The translations under genes were made by a program, and so were the position numbers. A DNA stretch of 64,000 nucleotides, taken from positions 62,001-126,000 of the forward strand of contig JBBQPZ010000002.1 of assembly GCA_038216655.1 (NCBI GenBank), written 5' to 3'. The notes under the pieces were generated by a model. It worked only from the letters and a program-made list of their open reading frames with translations. It was not told the origin of the DNA and made no database searches. Shown here piece after piece: positions 1 through 8,198 of the stretch (positions are counted from its first letter, which is position 1; each line of letters begins with the position of its first letter). Origin of the DNA: JAFDWR01 sp038216655. GTDB lineage: Bacteria; Armatimonadota; Fimbriimonadia; Fimbriimonadales; Fimbriimonadaceae.

Positions 1-59
1 GCGGCTTCCAAGTCGCCGAACGAACTCTCGAAGATGCGTTCCTGGAGGCGGTATCGTGA
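1..59 (+). CDS. ABC transporter ATP-binding protein, C-terminal end (partial)
   Basis: Only the last 18 codons and a TGA stop are visible. The reading frame starting at base 3 gives a tail ending TLEDAFLEAVS. This resembles the (S/T)LED-F-E motif that closes many ABC export ATPases. The stop overlaps the GTG start of the next gene, a permease, by three bases, which is typical of translationally coupled ATPase-permease pairs. The call rests on this short tail and on the neighbours. Confidence 0.6.
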   Translation, partial: GFQVAERTLEDAFLEAVS

Positions 60-1003
60 GCTCCCCCATCCTAGACCTGAGCTACCGCCACTACGACGGC
101 CCGCTCGAAGCGCCGATCCACCGATGGTGGGCGATCGCCAAGATGTCGATGCGCCTCGGCACCAAGAAGAAAGGCTTCTGGATCTGGTCCGCGCTGAGTG
201 GCTACTGGTACCTGATCCTGATGGCGGTGTACTACTTCATCGACGCGTTCTCGCCGTCGCCGGCAGCCTCCCGTCAATTCTTTGCTCGCATCGTTTGGAA
301 GGACCAGTTCCTCAACGCTTTCTCGATCGGCCAGTTGGTGTATTTCATCCTGGCGCTGCTCCTGGGAGTCGGCGCGATTGCCAACGACAACCGGGCCAAC
401 GCGTTGCTGATCTACTTGAGTAAGCCTTGCACCAAGGCGGACTACATCATCGGGAAGTGGTTCGGGATCTTCATCCCGATCGTGATCGTCACCGCGGTGC
501 CGACTTTCCTCTTCTTCATTTACGGGTGCCTCAGCTTCCGAAGCTACGGGTTTCTGACCCAAGACCCGTGGCTGTTCTTCCAGCTCATCGGGATGTGCCT
601 GATCACCGGCTTCTTCCACGCGAGCGTCTCGCTGGGCATCTCGTCGATGTTCAACCAAGGCCGCATGGCCGGCGCGGCCTATGCGGGGGTCTACTTTTTG
701 GGGCTCTTCTTCACGAAGGCGATGCAGATCATCCACATCGCGTCCCACGGCAAGGCTCCGAAAATCGTCGACTCGCTCTTCTATCTTTCGCCCGATGGCC
801 TGCAGATCGCGATGGCGAAGCTCGTGTTAGGCACTGACGGGAGCCCGATCTTCCCGATCCAAGGCAACGGTCCGCAGGCGCGGATGCCGAACCCCATCCA
901 TGCGCCCAACGGGTTCATCTTCACGCTCCTCTTCTTCGGCATCTGCGCCCTGTCTTTACTCGTCGCCTGGCGTCGGGTGAGAGCCGTTGAGGTGGTGGGC
1001 TGA
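56..1003 (+). CDS. ABC-2 type transporter permease
   Basis: A 315-residue integral membrane protein with about six hydrophobic segments, beginning near residue 50 (WYLILMAVYYFIDAF) and ending with a C-terminal helix near residue 290. The layout fits ABC-2 export permeases that pair with a cytoplasmic ATPase. The GTG start overlaps the stop of the upstream ATPase tail, so the two are probably one transporter. The stop overlaps the next small gene. The substrate cannot be told from sequence; two ATPase/permease sets in a row suggest a multi-component exporter or a gliding/efflux-type system. Confidence 0.8.
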   Translation: MSSPILDLSYRHYDGPLEAPIHRWWAIAKMSMRLGTKKKGFWIWSALSGYWYLILMAVYYFIDAFSPSPAASRQFFARIVWKDQFLNAFSIGQLVYFILALLLGVGAIANDNRANALLIYLSKPCTKADYIIGKWFGIFIPIVIVTAVPTFLFFIYGCLSFRSYGFLTQDPWLFFQLIGMCLITGFFHASVSLGISSMFNQGRMAGAAYAGVYFLGLFFTKAMQIIHIASHGKAPKIVDSLFYLSPDGLQIAMAKLVLGTDGSPIFPIQGNGPQARMPNPIHAPNGFIFTLLFFGICALSLLVAWRRVRAVEVVG

Positions 1004-1188
1004 TGTGGGGTGAGCTCTTTACCGACATGATCGCCGCCGCGTTCACTTCGATGTTTAGGTTCGGCAGGTCGGACGATGAGATTGCCCATCTGAGGTCAAA
1101 GCGTACCGACTGGCTCGCCGGAAGAGCCCGGACGTCGGCCCCAAACCGAAAGCAACCCATCCCGGTCAAGCGGAGGTCGACTCCATGA
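1003..1188 (+). CDS. Small hypothetical protein within the ABC operon
   Basis: A 61-residue reading frame that overlaps the permease stop by one base and the next ATPase start by four bases (ATGA). A GAGGTGG purine tract precedes the ATG. The N-terminus (MWGELFTDMIAAAFTSMF) is amphipathic to hydrophobic and the C-terminus is basic (RKQPIPVKRR). I recognise no family. The tight overlaps at both ends argue that it is translated. It could be a small membrane-associated subunit of the transporter, or only a coupling frame. Confidence 0.5.
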   Translation: MWGELFTDMIAAAFTSMFRFGRSDDEIAHLRSKRTDWLAGRARTSAPNRKQPIPVKRRSTP

Positions 1189-2102
1189 TCACGATCACCA
1201 ACGCTTCGCGCTGGTACGGGCAGGTCATCGGCCTCAACGATGTCACCTGCGAGATCGGCCCCGGCCTCACCGCCCTCCTAGGCATGAACGGAGCCGGGAA
1301 GAGCACGATGCTTCGCATGATCACCGGTCAGATCAAGCCGACCACCGGTTCGATCACCGTGCTCGGCCAGGAGCCGTTCGCCAACCCCGAAGTCTATAAG
1401 CACATGGGCTACTGCCCGGAGATCGACAACTTCTACGAGCGGAAGACCGGTCGCCAGTTTGTCCACTACCTCGCCCGCCTCGCCGGATACTCGAACTCGG
1501 AAGCGAAGCAGCGCACCGAGGTGATGCTTGAGAAAGTCGGCATGTCCGACCGCGCGGATCGCAAGATCCATGGCTACTCGAAGGGCATGCGCCAGCGGAT
1601 CAAGCTCGCCCAGGCGATGATCCACGACCCCGAGATCATCCTGCTCGACGAGCCGCTCAACGGCCTCGACCCGGTCGGGCGTCGCGAATACATCAGCCTT
1701 CTTCACGACCTGGCGGTCGAGGGCAAGACCGTGCTCGTCTCCTCGCACATCCTGTACGAGGTTGAGACGATGACCAAGTCGATCCTCTTGCTTCATCGCG
1801 GACGCCTCCTCGCGACCGGCGACCTGCGCGTGATCCGCGGCCTGATCGACAAGCATCCGCACCGGATTCGAATCGAAACCGACGAACCGCGCCGCGCCGC
1901 CGAGCTGCTCGCTCCCCTGCCCAATATCGTCAGCCTAAGATTCGAACCAAAGGAAGCGGGAATCGAGCTCGAGGTGCGCGACGCCGACGCCTTCTACACC
2001 TCGCTTAGCAATTTGATCCTCGACCACAACCTGCGCGTCAGCGCCTTCTCGTCGCCCGACAACAACCTGGAATCGGTCTTCAAGTACCTGGTGAACACCT
2101 AG
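1185..2102 (+). CDS. ABC transporter ATP-binding protein
   Basis: A 305-residue ABC ATPase. The Walker A is GMNGAGKST (about residues 33-41). The signature region reads YSKGMRQRIKLAQA and is followed by Walker B ILLDEPLNGLDP and the switch histidine in VLVSSHIL. The C-terminal 90 residues form the extra domain common in CcmA/NatA-type exporter ATPases. A GGAGG tract sits nine bases before the ATG. It is coupled to the following permease by a one-base overlap (GTG start in the TAG stop). It hydrolyses ATP on the cytoplasmic face to drive export of an unknown substrate. Confidence 0.9.
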   Translation: MITITNASRWYGQVIGLNDVTCEIGPGLTALLGMNGAGKSTMLRMITGQIKPTTGSITVLGQEPFANPEVYKHMGYCPEIDNFYERKTGRQFVHYLARLAGYSNSEAKQRTEVMLEKVGMSDRADRKIHGYSKGMRQRIKLAQAMIHDPEIILLDEPLNGLDPVGRREYISLLHDLAVEGKTVLVSSHILYEVETMTKSILLLHRGRLLATGDLRVIRGLIDKHPHRIRIETDEPRRAAELLAPLPNIVSLRFEPKEAGIELEVRDADAFYTSLSNLILDHNLRVSAFSSPDNNLESVFKYLVNT

Positions 2103-2872
2103 TGGAAGCCTTTCTCTTCACCAGCACGTTGAAGGATTACATGCGCCCGGCCCGGCTGCTGCCATGGCTGATCCTCGCCGTTGCCGCGATGGCGCTCGGG
2201 ATGGCATGGAAGAATCTCGACCCGGAATCGACCAAGATCGAGCAGTACTCCAACGTCTCGTTCATTCTGTTGTTCCGCTTGCTCGCCCTGGTATCCGCAG
2301 TCTTCACCACCGCGATCATTAGCCAGGAAGTCGAGCAGAAGACGATCGTCTATCTCCTCACCCGCCCGGTTCCGCGCTGGAAGCTGTTGCTTTTCCGTTG
2401 GTTTGCCAGCGTCGCCGCGGTGACCCTAGTCGGTGCGATTGGAGTTGTTCTCGTTTCAATTGGGGTCTTCAAGAACCCCATGTCCAACCCAATGTTCCTC
2501 GGTGACCTCTGGGCGGTCTTCCTCGGCGCTCTGGCCTATGGCTCGCTGTTTCTTCTCGTCTCGCTGCTGTTCAACCGGGCGATGATCATCTGCCTGCTGT
2601 TTGCCTTCGGGTGGGAGACCTCGGTCCCGAACATGCCGGGCGAGATCTACTACGCCTCGATCTTCAGCCACCTGCAGGCGGTCGCCCAACATCCCTCCCC
2701 GAAGGATGCGGGAAACCGGGGCCTGTCGCTGATCGCCGGAGAGTTGAACGCGAACGCCCTCTCGGCCGGCACGTCGCTCCCGATTCTAATCATCGTTTCG
2801 GTGCTACTCGTCGCCGCTTCGGCCTGGTGGTTCACGCGTTTCGAGTATGTCCCGCGCGAAGATGCCGAGTGA
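2102..2872 (+). CDS. ABC-2 type transporter permease
   Basis: A 256-residue membrane protein with about six predicted helices, GTG start overlapping the preceding ATPase stop. An early conserved-looking stretch (AIISQEVEQKTIVYLLTRPV) resembles the segment linking helices 2 and 3 in ABC-2 permeases, where the coupling helix contacts the ATPase. It is the last gene of the operon and is followed by about 310 bases without genes. The substrate is unknown. Confidence 0.8.
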   Translation: MEAFLFTSTLKDYMRPARLLPWLILAVAAMALGMAWKNLDPESTKIEQYSNVSFILLFRLLALVSAVFTTAIISQEVEQKTIVYLLTRPVPRWKLLLFRWFASVAAVTLVGAIGVVLVSIGVFKNPMSNPMFLGDLWAVFLGALAYGSLFLLVSLLFNRAMIICLLFAFGWETSVPNMPGEIYYASIFSHLQAVAQHPSPKDAGNRGLSLIAGELNANALSAGTSLPILIIVSVLLVAASAWWFTRFEYVPREDAE

Positions 2873-3022
2873 TATTTGGGCCAGGATCGGACGGGAGAGG
2901 GTCGACGCGGGAGTTGGCCCGGCTGAACGGATATGCCAGGGGAAAGGATGTTGTGCCGAGGCTTGAGAGGGATCACCCGGAACCAAACGGCCCGGATAAT
3001 ATCAAATCGAGTCCCGAAAGGG

Positions 3023-3082
3023 ATTCAGGCCCGAAGGGGCGAGCCCATCTCAGCCCGGGGCATCGCCCCTTCGGCCCTGAAT
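3023..3082. repeat. Long inverted repeat in the gap after the ABC operon
   Basis: Two 20-base arms, ATTCAGGCCCGAAGGGGCGA and its complement with one mismatch, flank a 20-base loop. A second hairpin (GTCCGC...GCGGAC, 3086-3106) follows. There is no T-tract, so this is not a standard terminator, although it lies between convergent genes. The rest of the 2873-3182 gap holds no gene I can support. Its last 60 bases look like a diverged copy of the GTCATCC-type repeats seen elsewhere in the window. Confidence 0.6.
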
Positions 3083-3182
3083 GAAGTCCGCTCGCCGCTC
3101 GCGGACTGACCGAGATTTGTGAGACTGGAACTCGTTCCCCTCGGATTTCTCGACGTCGCGAAGGGCTCCCTCTGAGTGACAC

Positions 3183-4037
3183 CTAGCCGGACAGCATGTC
3201 GCGCAAACGGCGAAGCTGGGCGAGCGCGCGGAGCTTCTTGATCGCCTGGACTTCGATCTGCCGGACGCGCTCACGGCTGAGCTTGAGTTCCTTCGCGACA
3301 TCGTCTTGCAAAGGCGCATCCGACCCGTCCATCCGGAACCGCAGCCGCATCACGCGCTGTTCGCGCTCGTTCAACTCGAGCATGATGCGCTGGAGCTCGT
3401 GCATCATCTCCTGGCTCAAAATCAGATTTTCGGGGTTCTCGTTACCGGTATCGCGGATCAACCCGCCGAGGGTTACGCCGCCGCTGTCCCCGACCGTCAT
3501 GTCGAGCGAAAGCAATTCTTGCGAGGACTGCACCAGCGTCGTCAGTTTCTTAGCGCTAATCCCCATTGCGTGAGCGATCTGCTCGGAGGTGGGTTCATGG
3601 CCGAGCTCTCGGGCGAGGCGAATGCGCTCTTTCTCGATGCGGCGGAGGGATTGGGAAACGTGGGCGGGAAGGCGGATGGCTTTGGACTTGTTATCGATCG
3701 CGCGACCGATGGCCTGGCGGATCCAGTGAGTGGCGTAAGTCGAGAACCGGAATCCCTTCTCCGGATCGAACCTCTCGGCGGCCTGCATCAGCCCGATGGC
3801 GCCTTCCTGGATCAGGTCTTCAAGCTGGATCGCGCGGTTGCGGTAGGTCTTTGCGATGTTGATGACCAGCCGCATGTTCGATTCGATCAACCGGGCACGC
3901 GCAACCTTGTCTCCAGCCTGGACTGCCCGCGTGAGGGTGATTTCCTCATCGGCCGTCAACAGCGGGGCCTGGGTCAATCTCCCCAAATAACTGGGGATGC
4001 CCTCGTCGTGATCGGATATCTGCGAGTGAGCGCTCAT
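3183..4037 (-). CDS. RNA polymerase sigma-70 family factor (RpoD/SigA group)
   Basis: A 284-residue sigma factor with region 1.2 (YLGRLTQAPLLTADEE), region 2 (DLIQEGAIGLMQAAERFDP and FSTYATHWIRQAIGRAI), region 3 and region 4 ending in the helix-turn-helix KLSRERVRQIEVQAIKKL. It binds core RNA polymerase and recognises -10 and -35 elements. It lacks the long region 1.1 of large RpoD proteins, so it is either a short primary sigma or a group 2 paralogue; the sequence does not decide. The next gene upstream on this strand ends 105 bases away. Confidence 0.9.
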   Translation of the reverse strand: MSAHSQISDHDEGIPSYLGRLTQAPLLTADEEITLTRAVQAGDKVARARLIESNMRLVINIAKTYRNRAIQLEDLIQEGAIGLMQAAERFDPEKGFRFSTYATHWIRQAIGRAIDNKSKAIRLPAHVSQSLRRIEKERIRLARELGHEPTSEQIAHAMGISAKKLTTLVQSSQELLSLDMTVGDSGGVTLGGLIRDTGNENPENLILSQEMMHELQRIMLELNEREQRVMRLRFRMDGSDAPLQDDVAKELKLSRERVRQIEVQAIKKLRALAQLRRLRDMLSG

Positions 4038-4142
4038 CGAGTGCCTAGCGAATCAGAGCCTAAAAGGAGGAACGTCAGAATTTGCCCACGCGTTGCGTGA
4101 AGCGTTCTCAAACTGTTAGACGACAAAAACCTATGGTCGGTT

Positions 4143-4967
4143 CTACGTCCGAGGACGAGAAAAGAGTTCGACCTTCGAGGCGAAAATTCTACCGAACTTA
4201 TCGCGGCGGTAAATCGCGACAAATTCCATGTTTCGACGCATAACTTCAGCATTTGCGGGCTTGCCGTCCAGAGTGAACTTCGTCTCGATGTCGTAGCTGA
4301 TGTGCAGGGTGGCAATCCCAACCAGCACGTCAAACATCTTGAGTGGTTTGATGAGTGCAATTATTGTGCCGGTGAGCTTCCCAGAGGTTGGGAGCGCCTT
4401 GGTCTTTTCTCCACGTTTGTGCGTTTCCTTCTTCGGTTTGACCTCAAGCGGCGAGTCGGTGACCGTCACCAACCACGTGTCGAGGGTCGGCAAAGTCCGA
4501 CCCTTTGCCCAAACGTGCTGCCCGACGACCAGGTCCGTCGTCGTCGCCCCGGCCTTGTCCTTGAGCGAAACCTGACTCTTCGCCGTCGCCCGGTACACGA
4601 ACACCGAGCCGTCCGCGAACTTCAAAGTGACACCCTTGTCATCGACCTTTTCGATCGTCCCTTGTTGGGGCTCTTTCCGGATTCGGTCGAGCCAGTCCCA
4701 GGTGGCTTTGTCAGCCAACTCGCGAAGCTGTGGCGGATCGGCGTCCGTTTTGACCCGCGCGAACACCCGATCTCCGACCTTGAAAACATCTCGCTTGACG
4801 ATCGCCTTCCCGCTCCAAAACCGCGTCTCGAACCCCTGCTCGACCGCCAATGGCTGCGTCCCGACCGTGATCACGAACCCCTTCTCCGAGATATCCGCGA
4901 TCGTCCCCTCGACGATTTTTGTTTCCGCCCAGCCCACACACGCGAGCGCAAAGAGCCCGATCAGCAA
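4143..4967 (-). CDS. Secreted protein of unknown function
   Basis: About 274 residues if translation begins at TTG 4967, which gives a clean signal peptide (MLIGLFALACVGWAETK). The open frame runs further upstream to 5258, but that part lies antisense to the SpoIIM-like gene and lacks signal-peptide character, so I exclude it. The mature protein has two or three similar beta-rich units (KIVEGTIADISEKGFVITV, GTIEKVDDKGVTLKFADG, GKLTGTIIALIKPLKMFDV), each a short strand-turn-strand around a Gly-Thr-Ile core, as in small OB-like domains. Function unknown. No clear ribosome binding site precedes the TTG. Confidence 0.6.
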   Translation of the reverse strand: MLIGLFALACVGWAETKIVEGTIADISEKGFVITVGTQPLAVEQGFETRFWSGKAIVKRDVFKVGDRVFARVKTDADPPQLRELADKATWDWLDRIRKEPQQGTIEKVDDKGVTLKFADGSVFVYRATAKSQVSLKDKAGATTTDLVVGQHVWAKGRTLPTLDTWLVTVTDSPLEVKPKKETHKRGEKTKALPTSGKLTGTIIALIKPLKMFDVLVGIATLHISYDIETKFTLDGKPANAEVMRRNMEFVAIYRRDKFGRIFASKVELFSRPRT

Positions 4968-4997
4968 GCAGGTCTTAGTACACTGAAAAAGAAGGCG

Positions 4998-5987
4998 ATG
5001 AACGAATCCTCCTTTGTTGACCGGCGCGAGGTGGATTGGCGCAACCTGACCCGATTCTGCGATATGGCCGAGGGGTCGCCGTCGAATCTGAATGCCAAAG
5101 AGTTCCATGAGTTCGTTCGTCTCTATCGAAGGGTTTCTACCGACCTGGCCACCGCGCGAACCCAGTCGATCAACGTCCAACTCATTGACTTCCTGAACGA
5201 CTTGGTAGCACGTGCGTACGGCATACTCTACCGTACACCCAGAAACTCCTTCGGTCAAGGGGTCGCTCTCAGTATTTTAACCGCCGCGCGCACCATAAGA
5301 AAGTGCCGATGGTTCTTGCTCCTGAGCCTGGTCATCTTCGTGAGCGGCGGAGTCTTCTCCTACTTCGTGATGGATGTGGTTCCGACCACCCGCGACATCC
5401 TGGTTCCGCCCCAAGAGCGGGACCAGTTCAAATCCTGGCAGAAGGGGAATTTCGAGGGACGGACTCCCGCCGAGTCGACGATGATGACCGGCGTGTACGC
5501 GACCAACAACCCCCGCGTGGCAATCATCAGCGGAGCCTCCGCCGCTGGCACGTTCGGCGTCGGCACCCTCTTCTTCGAGTGGCAGAACGGCGCGATCATG
5601 GGCAGTCTCGCTCACGAGCTCCGCGACTACGGCAAGCTCGACTTCCTTTTCTCGTCGATCGCGCCCCACGGCGTGCCCGAGATTAGCGGCCTGATTATCT
5701 CCGGCGCGGCCGGGTTCGTCATGGGTTGGGCGCTGATCAATCCGGGCCGTCGACGCCGAGCCGACGCCCTGAAGGCGGCGGGAAAGGACGCGATCGTCCT
5801 TCTCTCCACGGGCGTGTGCATGATGTTCATCGCCGCGCCGATCGAAGGGTTTTTCAGCTTCAACCCTTCGGTCCCAGGAGCCCTGAAGGTGACGGTTGCC
5901 GCGACCGAAGTCTGCGCCTGGGCCGCATTCTGGATCTTCTACGACCGCGAGGACTCCGAGCTAGCCGAGAGCCCCGTCATGGCCTAG
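4998..5987 (+). CDS. SpoIIM-like (DUF95) integral membrane protein
   Basis: A 329-residue protein. A cytoplasmic helical N-terminus of about 100 residues precedes five or six membrane helices. The segment ASAAGTFGVGTLFFEWQNGA and the stretch PHGVPEISGLIISGAAGF match the core of the stage II sporulation protein M / DUF95 family. In non-sporulating bacteria these proteins are often near RDD or MoxR/vWA genes and their role is unclear. ATG 4998 is chosen over the longer open frame because everything upstream is antisense to the neighbouring gene. A TACACT box lies 13 bases before the ATG. Its 3' end overlaps the convergent CrtI-like gene by 27 bases. Confidence 0.8.
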   Translation: MNESSFVDRREVDWRNLTRFCDMAEGSPSNLNAKEFHEFVRLYRRVSTDLATARTQSINVQLIDFLNDLVARAYGILYRTPRNSFGQGVALSILTAARTIRKCRWFLLLSLVIFVSGGVFSYFVMDVVPTTRDILVPPQERDQFKSWQKGNFEGRTPAESTMMTGVYATNNPRVAIISGASAAGTFGVGTLFFEWQNGAIMGSLAHELRDYGKLDFLFSSIAPHGVPEISGLIISGAAGFVMGWALINPGRRRRADALKAAGKDAIVLLSTGVCMMFIAAPIEGFFSFNPSVPGALKVTVAATEVCAWAAFWIFYDREDSELAESPVMA

Positions 5988-7418
5988 CCGCTCTACCGCG
6001 AGTTCCGCCGAGATCAGCACCATCGGCAGCCCATTGCCCGGCGCGGTGCTCGCCCCCACGTAATACACATTTGGGTTCGACTTGCTCCGGTTCGAGGGCC
6101 GGAAGTAGGCGCTCTGCCAGAAATCGTGACTCAGGCCAAATGCCGCGCCGCGGTCCAGATTGAGGTCTTGCTGCCAATCGATGGGGGAGTAGGTGCGTTG
6201 CCCCCTGATCCGCGCGGGTTCGAAACCGACCTCCTTCTCCAGCCGCCGAAAGACTGACTTGGAGAGGGCGGATGCGTCCTCTGGTTGCCAAGGTCGCTCC
6301 AGATTCGGACATGGCACCAGCACATACAGGTTCGAGTGTCCCTCGGGGGCTTTCGAAGGATCGGTATGGCTCGACACCGCGGCATAAAACGCCGGGTCGC
6401 TCGGGATCTCCCGGCGGTGGAAAACCGCGTCCAAATTGTCCGCGAAGTCGGCCCCGAAGAACACGTTGTGGTGCCGCAAGCCCGAGAGGTCGCCCTCGTA
6501 GTCGAGATAAGCCATGTAGGCTGAGCATGAGAAACGCCGCTTCGCCGCCTTTTTCGGGACGCTTTTGAGCAGCTCGCGTTCGGCGTAGGGCAGGTCGGCG
6601 TTGACGATGATCCGCTTCGCCCGAATCGCCTCGCCGTCGGCGAGCCTCACCGTATCCTCCTCGATCGATGCCACCGGCGAGTTCAGCCGAATCTCCGCGC
6701 CCTTCGCCACCGCGAGCTTGGCGATCGAGTTCGCGATCTCCACCATCCCGCCCTTCGGATACCAAATCCCCTCGCCGTACTCCATGTAGGTCAGCACCGC
6801 GTACACCCAAGGAGCATCGTACGGCGAAAGCCCCAAATACATGGTCTGGAAGGAGAACAGCATCCGCAGCCGTTCGTCGTCCACATACCGCGCAATCCCC
6901 TTGGCCAAGTTGCCGAGCATCCGATGCTTCTTCACCAGCGCCAGATTCTTCGCCCCGAAGAAGTCCAGCGGTCCGTAGAAGTTCTTTTGCACGAAGTTCG
7001 GGATCGAGGCTTGATACAAAGCGGCGAGGTCGCCGAGCAGCTTGGGGTAGGCGAGCGAGTCCTTCCGCCCCGACATCATCGCAATCTGCTCGACCATCTT
7101 CGCGACGTTGGTCGAGGCCTCCAGCCGGTTGCCGTCGGCATAGAACACGCGGTAACTGGGGTCGCAGAGGCTGATCTGCAAATGATCCTCCATCCGTTCC
7201 CCGACGTCGGCGAAGAGCTGCCGAAACGGATCGAGCATCATCAACAACGTCGGCCCGCCGTCGAACACACACAGGTTCACGGTAACGAGCCGGTTTCGCC
7301 CCCCGACCTGGCCGGTCTTCTCCAACACAATGACCTTCTCGCCCCGGTGCGCCAATCGCAAAGCCGTGGCCAACCCGCCCACGCCGGCACCCACGACCAC
7401 GAACGGAAGCTGCTCCAC
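5961..7418 (-). CDS. Phytoene desaturase (CrtI)-family FAD-dependent oxidoreductase
   Basis: A 485-residue flavoprotein. The N-terminal dinucleotide fold VVGAGVGGLATALRLAHRG, with the acidic residue in VIVLEK and the GGR triplet, binds FAD. The C-terminus has the family signature YYVGASTAPGNGLPMVLISA. These are hallmarks of the CrtI desaturase/isomerase family of carotenoid synthesis. No crtB or other pigment gene is nearby, so the exact substrate (phytoene, diapophytoene or a downstream carotenoid) stays open. The GTG start has a TAGACT box exactly six bases upstream, suggesting a leaderless mRNA. Confidence 0.85.
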   Translation of the reverse strand: MEQLPFVVVGAGVGGLATALRLAHRGEKVIVLEKTGQVGGRNRLVTVNLCVFDGGPTLLMMLDPFRQLFADVGERMEDHLQISLCDPSYRVFYADGNRLEASTNVAKMVEQIAMMSGRKDSLAYPKLLGDLAALYQASIPNFVQKNFYGPLDFFGAKNLALVKKHRMLGNLAKGIARYVDDERLRMLFSFQTMYLGLSPYDAPWVYAVLTYMEYGEGIWYPKGGMVEIANSIAKLAVAKGAEIRLNSPVASIEEDTVRLADGEAIRAKRIIVNADLPYAERELLKSVPKKAAKRRFSCSAYMAYLDYEGDLSGLRHHNVFFGADFADNLDAVFHRREIPSDPAFYAAVSSHTDPSKAPEGHSNLYVLVPCPNLERPWQPEDASALSKSVFRRLEKEVGFEPARIRGQRTYSPIDWQQDLNLDRGAAFGLSHDFWQSAYFRPSNRSKSNPNVYYVGASTAPGNGLPMVLISAELAVERLGHDGALG

Positions 7419-7424
7419 GAGGTG

Positions 7425-7430
7425 AGTCTA
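7425..7430 (-). promoter_or_regulatory. Candidate -10 box (TAGACT) for leaderless crtI-like gene
   Basis: TAGACT on the minus strand, then six bases, then the GTG start. This spacing would place the transcription start on or next to the start codon. The same arrangement recurs before several other genes in the window. Confidence 0.5.
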
Positions 7431-7508
7431 CGCATGGACGCTCCCCTTCCTCTTGCGCCGGAGGAGGAAGGGGCAGGCCGATCCCGTCATCTAGAACAAA
7501 CCCAACCC

Positions 7509-7571
7509 GTCATCTTGAGCGGAGGGCCGAGCCCTGGCGAAGGTCTGAAGTCGAAAGACCCCGGATCCCAC
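7509..7571. repeat. Dispersed repeat, CGTCATC...GACCCCGGATCC type
   Basis: CGTCATCTTGAGCGGAGGG at the left and AAAGACCCCGGATCCCA at the right match, with changes, the elements at 59211-59262 and (inverted) 38550-38642. A short GC-rich inverted piece (CTTCCTCTTGCGCCGG...GGAGGAAGG) lies just to its left at 7445-7480. No coding sequence is supported here. Confidence 0.5.
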
Positions 7572-7619
7572 CACCTAACTAGGAAGAGGGAAGCCGATCC
7601 GAGCGGCACAGGGGGAAGT

Positions 7620-7842
7620 TGTCATTCCGACCGACCCGGCCCACTGCCCTGTCACGTGCCACTCGAAAGGATGCGGGGGGAGTGGAGGAACCTGACGGTA
7701 GACGGCACCCGCTTGTTTTCCCAAGGTAGAACGCATTAGGTGACGAGGAAGAGGTGCTTCCGGTCAGATCCCTCCACGCGTCCGCCTCCGAGCATGGGGC
7801 GGGCGAGGGCACGGAGCGGGCGGACTTGGTCGGGATGACATG
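7620..7842. repeat. Nested inverted repeat, family A copy 1
   Basis: Outer arms TGTCATTCCGACC and GGTCGGGATGACA are inverted copies. Inner arms GGAGGAACCTGACGGTAG and CAGATCCCTCC are a second inverted pair. The element at 41671-41890 has the same four blocks in the same order and nearly the same length. It fills the gap between the crtI-like gene and the next small gene. Confidence 0.75.
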
Positions 7843-7869
7843 CCTTAAACCACGATCCATAATCGAACC

Positions 7870-8157
7870 ATGCGGCAACCCGACTGGCGAATGTGGCTGC
7901 TCCACGACCGACCCCGCGAACTTGCCCAGGTCGTGTTTCTCCTCCACCCCGAGTGGCAAGAGTTCGCCTCCGAAACCGAGGTCGGCGGACTCCAACTCGC
8001 CATTCCCTGCGGCACCGACACGATCCGTTTGACCTGCGACGACGACGCCACCTGTGTCGAGTTCGGGCTTGATAGACACACCCTCGAAGACCGCGAAGCC
8101 ATGCGCTACGTCGAACAGCTCCTCGCCACCCAAAGATCAAGTCAAATGCGCGGATAA
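7870..8157 (+). CDS. Hypothetical protein
   Basis: A 95-residue frame with an acidic, folded-looking sequence (HDRPRELAQVVFLLHPEWQEF; DTIRLTCDDDATCVEFGLDR). Family not recognised. The stop codon lies inside the left arm of the palindrome that precedes the downstream AAA ATPase gene, so the two genes may be regulated together or the palindrome may be an insertion at its end. No strong ribosome binding site precedes the ATG. Confidence 0.5.
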   Translation: MRQPDWRMWLLHDRPRELAQVVFLLHPEWQEFASETEVGGLQLAIPCGTDTIRLTCDDDATCVEFGLDRHTLEDREAMRYVEQLLATQRSSQMRG

Positions 8158-8183
8158 TTCACCACGAAATGGTGAATTATCCG
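8151..8183. promoter_or_regulatory. Perfect palindrome, candidate operator
   Basis: Arms CGGATAATTCACCA and TGGTGAATTATCCG are perfectly complementary over 14 bases around a 5-base loop (CGAAA). The right arm ends three bases before the TAAAGT box of the DUF4143 ATPase gene, so a protein bound here would cover the space between -35 and -10. No T-tract follows, so a terminator is unlikely. Confidence 0.6.
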
Positions 8184-8186
8184 TGG

Positions 8187-8192
8187 TAAAGT
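8187..8192 (+). promoter_or_regulatory. Candidate -10 box (TAAAGT) for leaderless ATPase gene
   Basis: TAAAGT is followed by six bases and then the GTG start at 8199. The spacing matches the other candidate leaderless promoters here. Confidence 0.5.
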
Positions 8193-8198
8193 GGCGGA

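Noticed and set aside
4302..4997. N-terminal extension of the SpoIIM-like frame
   Set aside because: It is antisense to the exported protein gene and has no hydrophobic or domain character; ATG 4998 fits the family.
5977..7272. Minus-strand open frame of 431 codons
   Set aside because: Overlaps the crtI-like gene in another frame; arginine-rich shadow without FAD motif.
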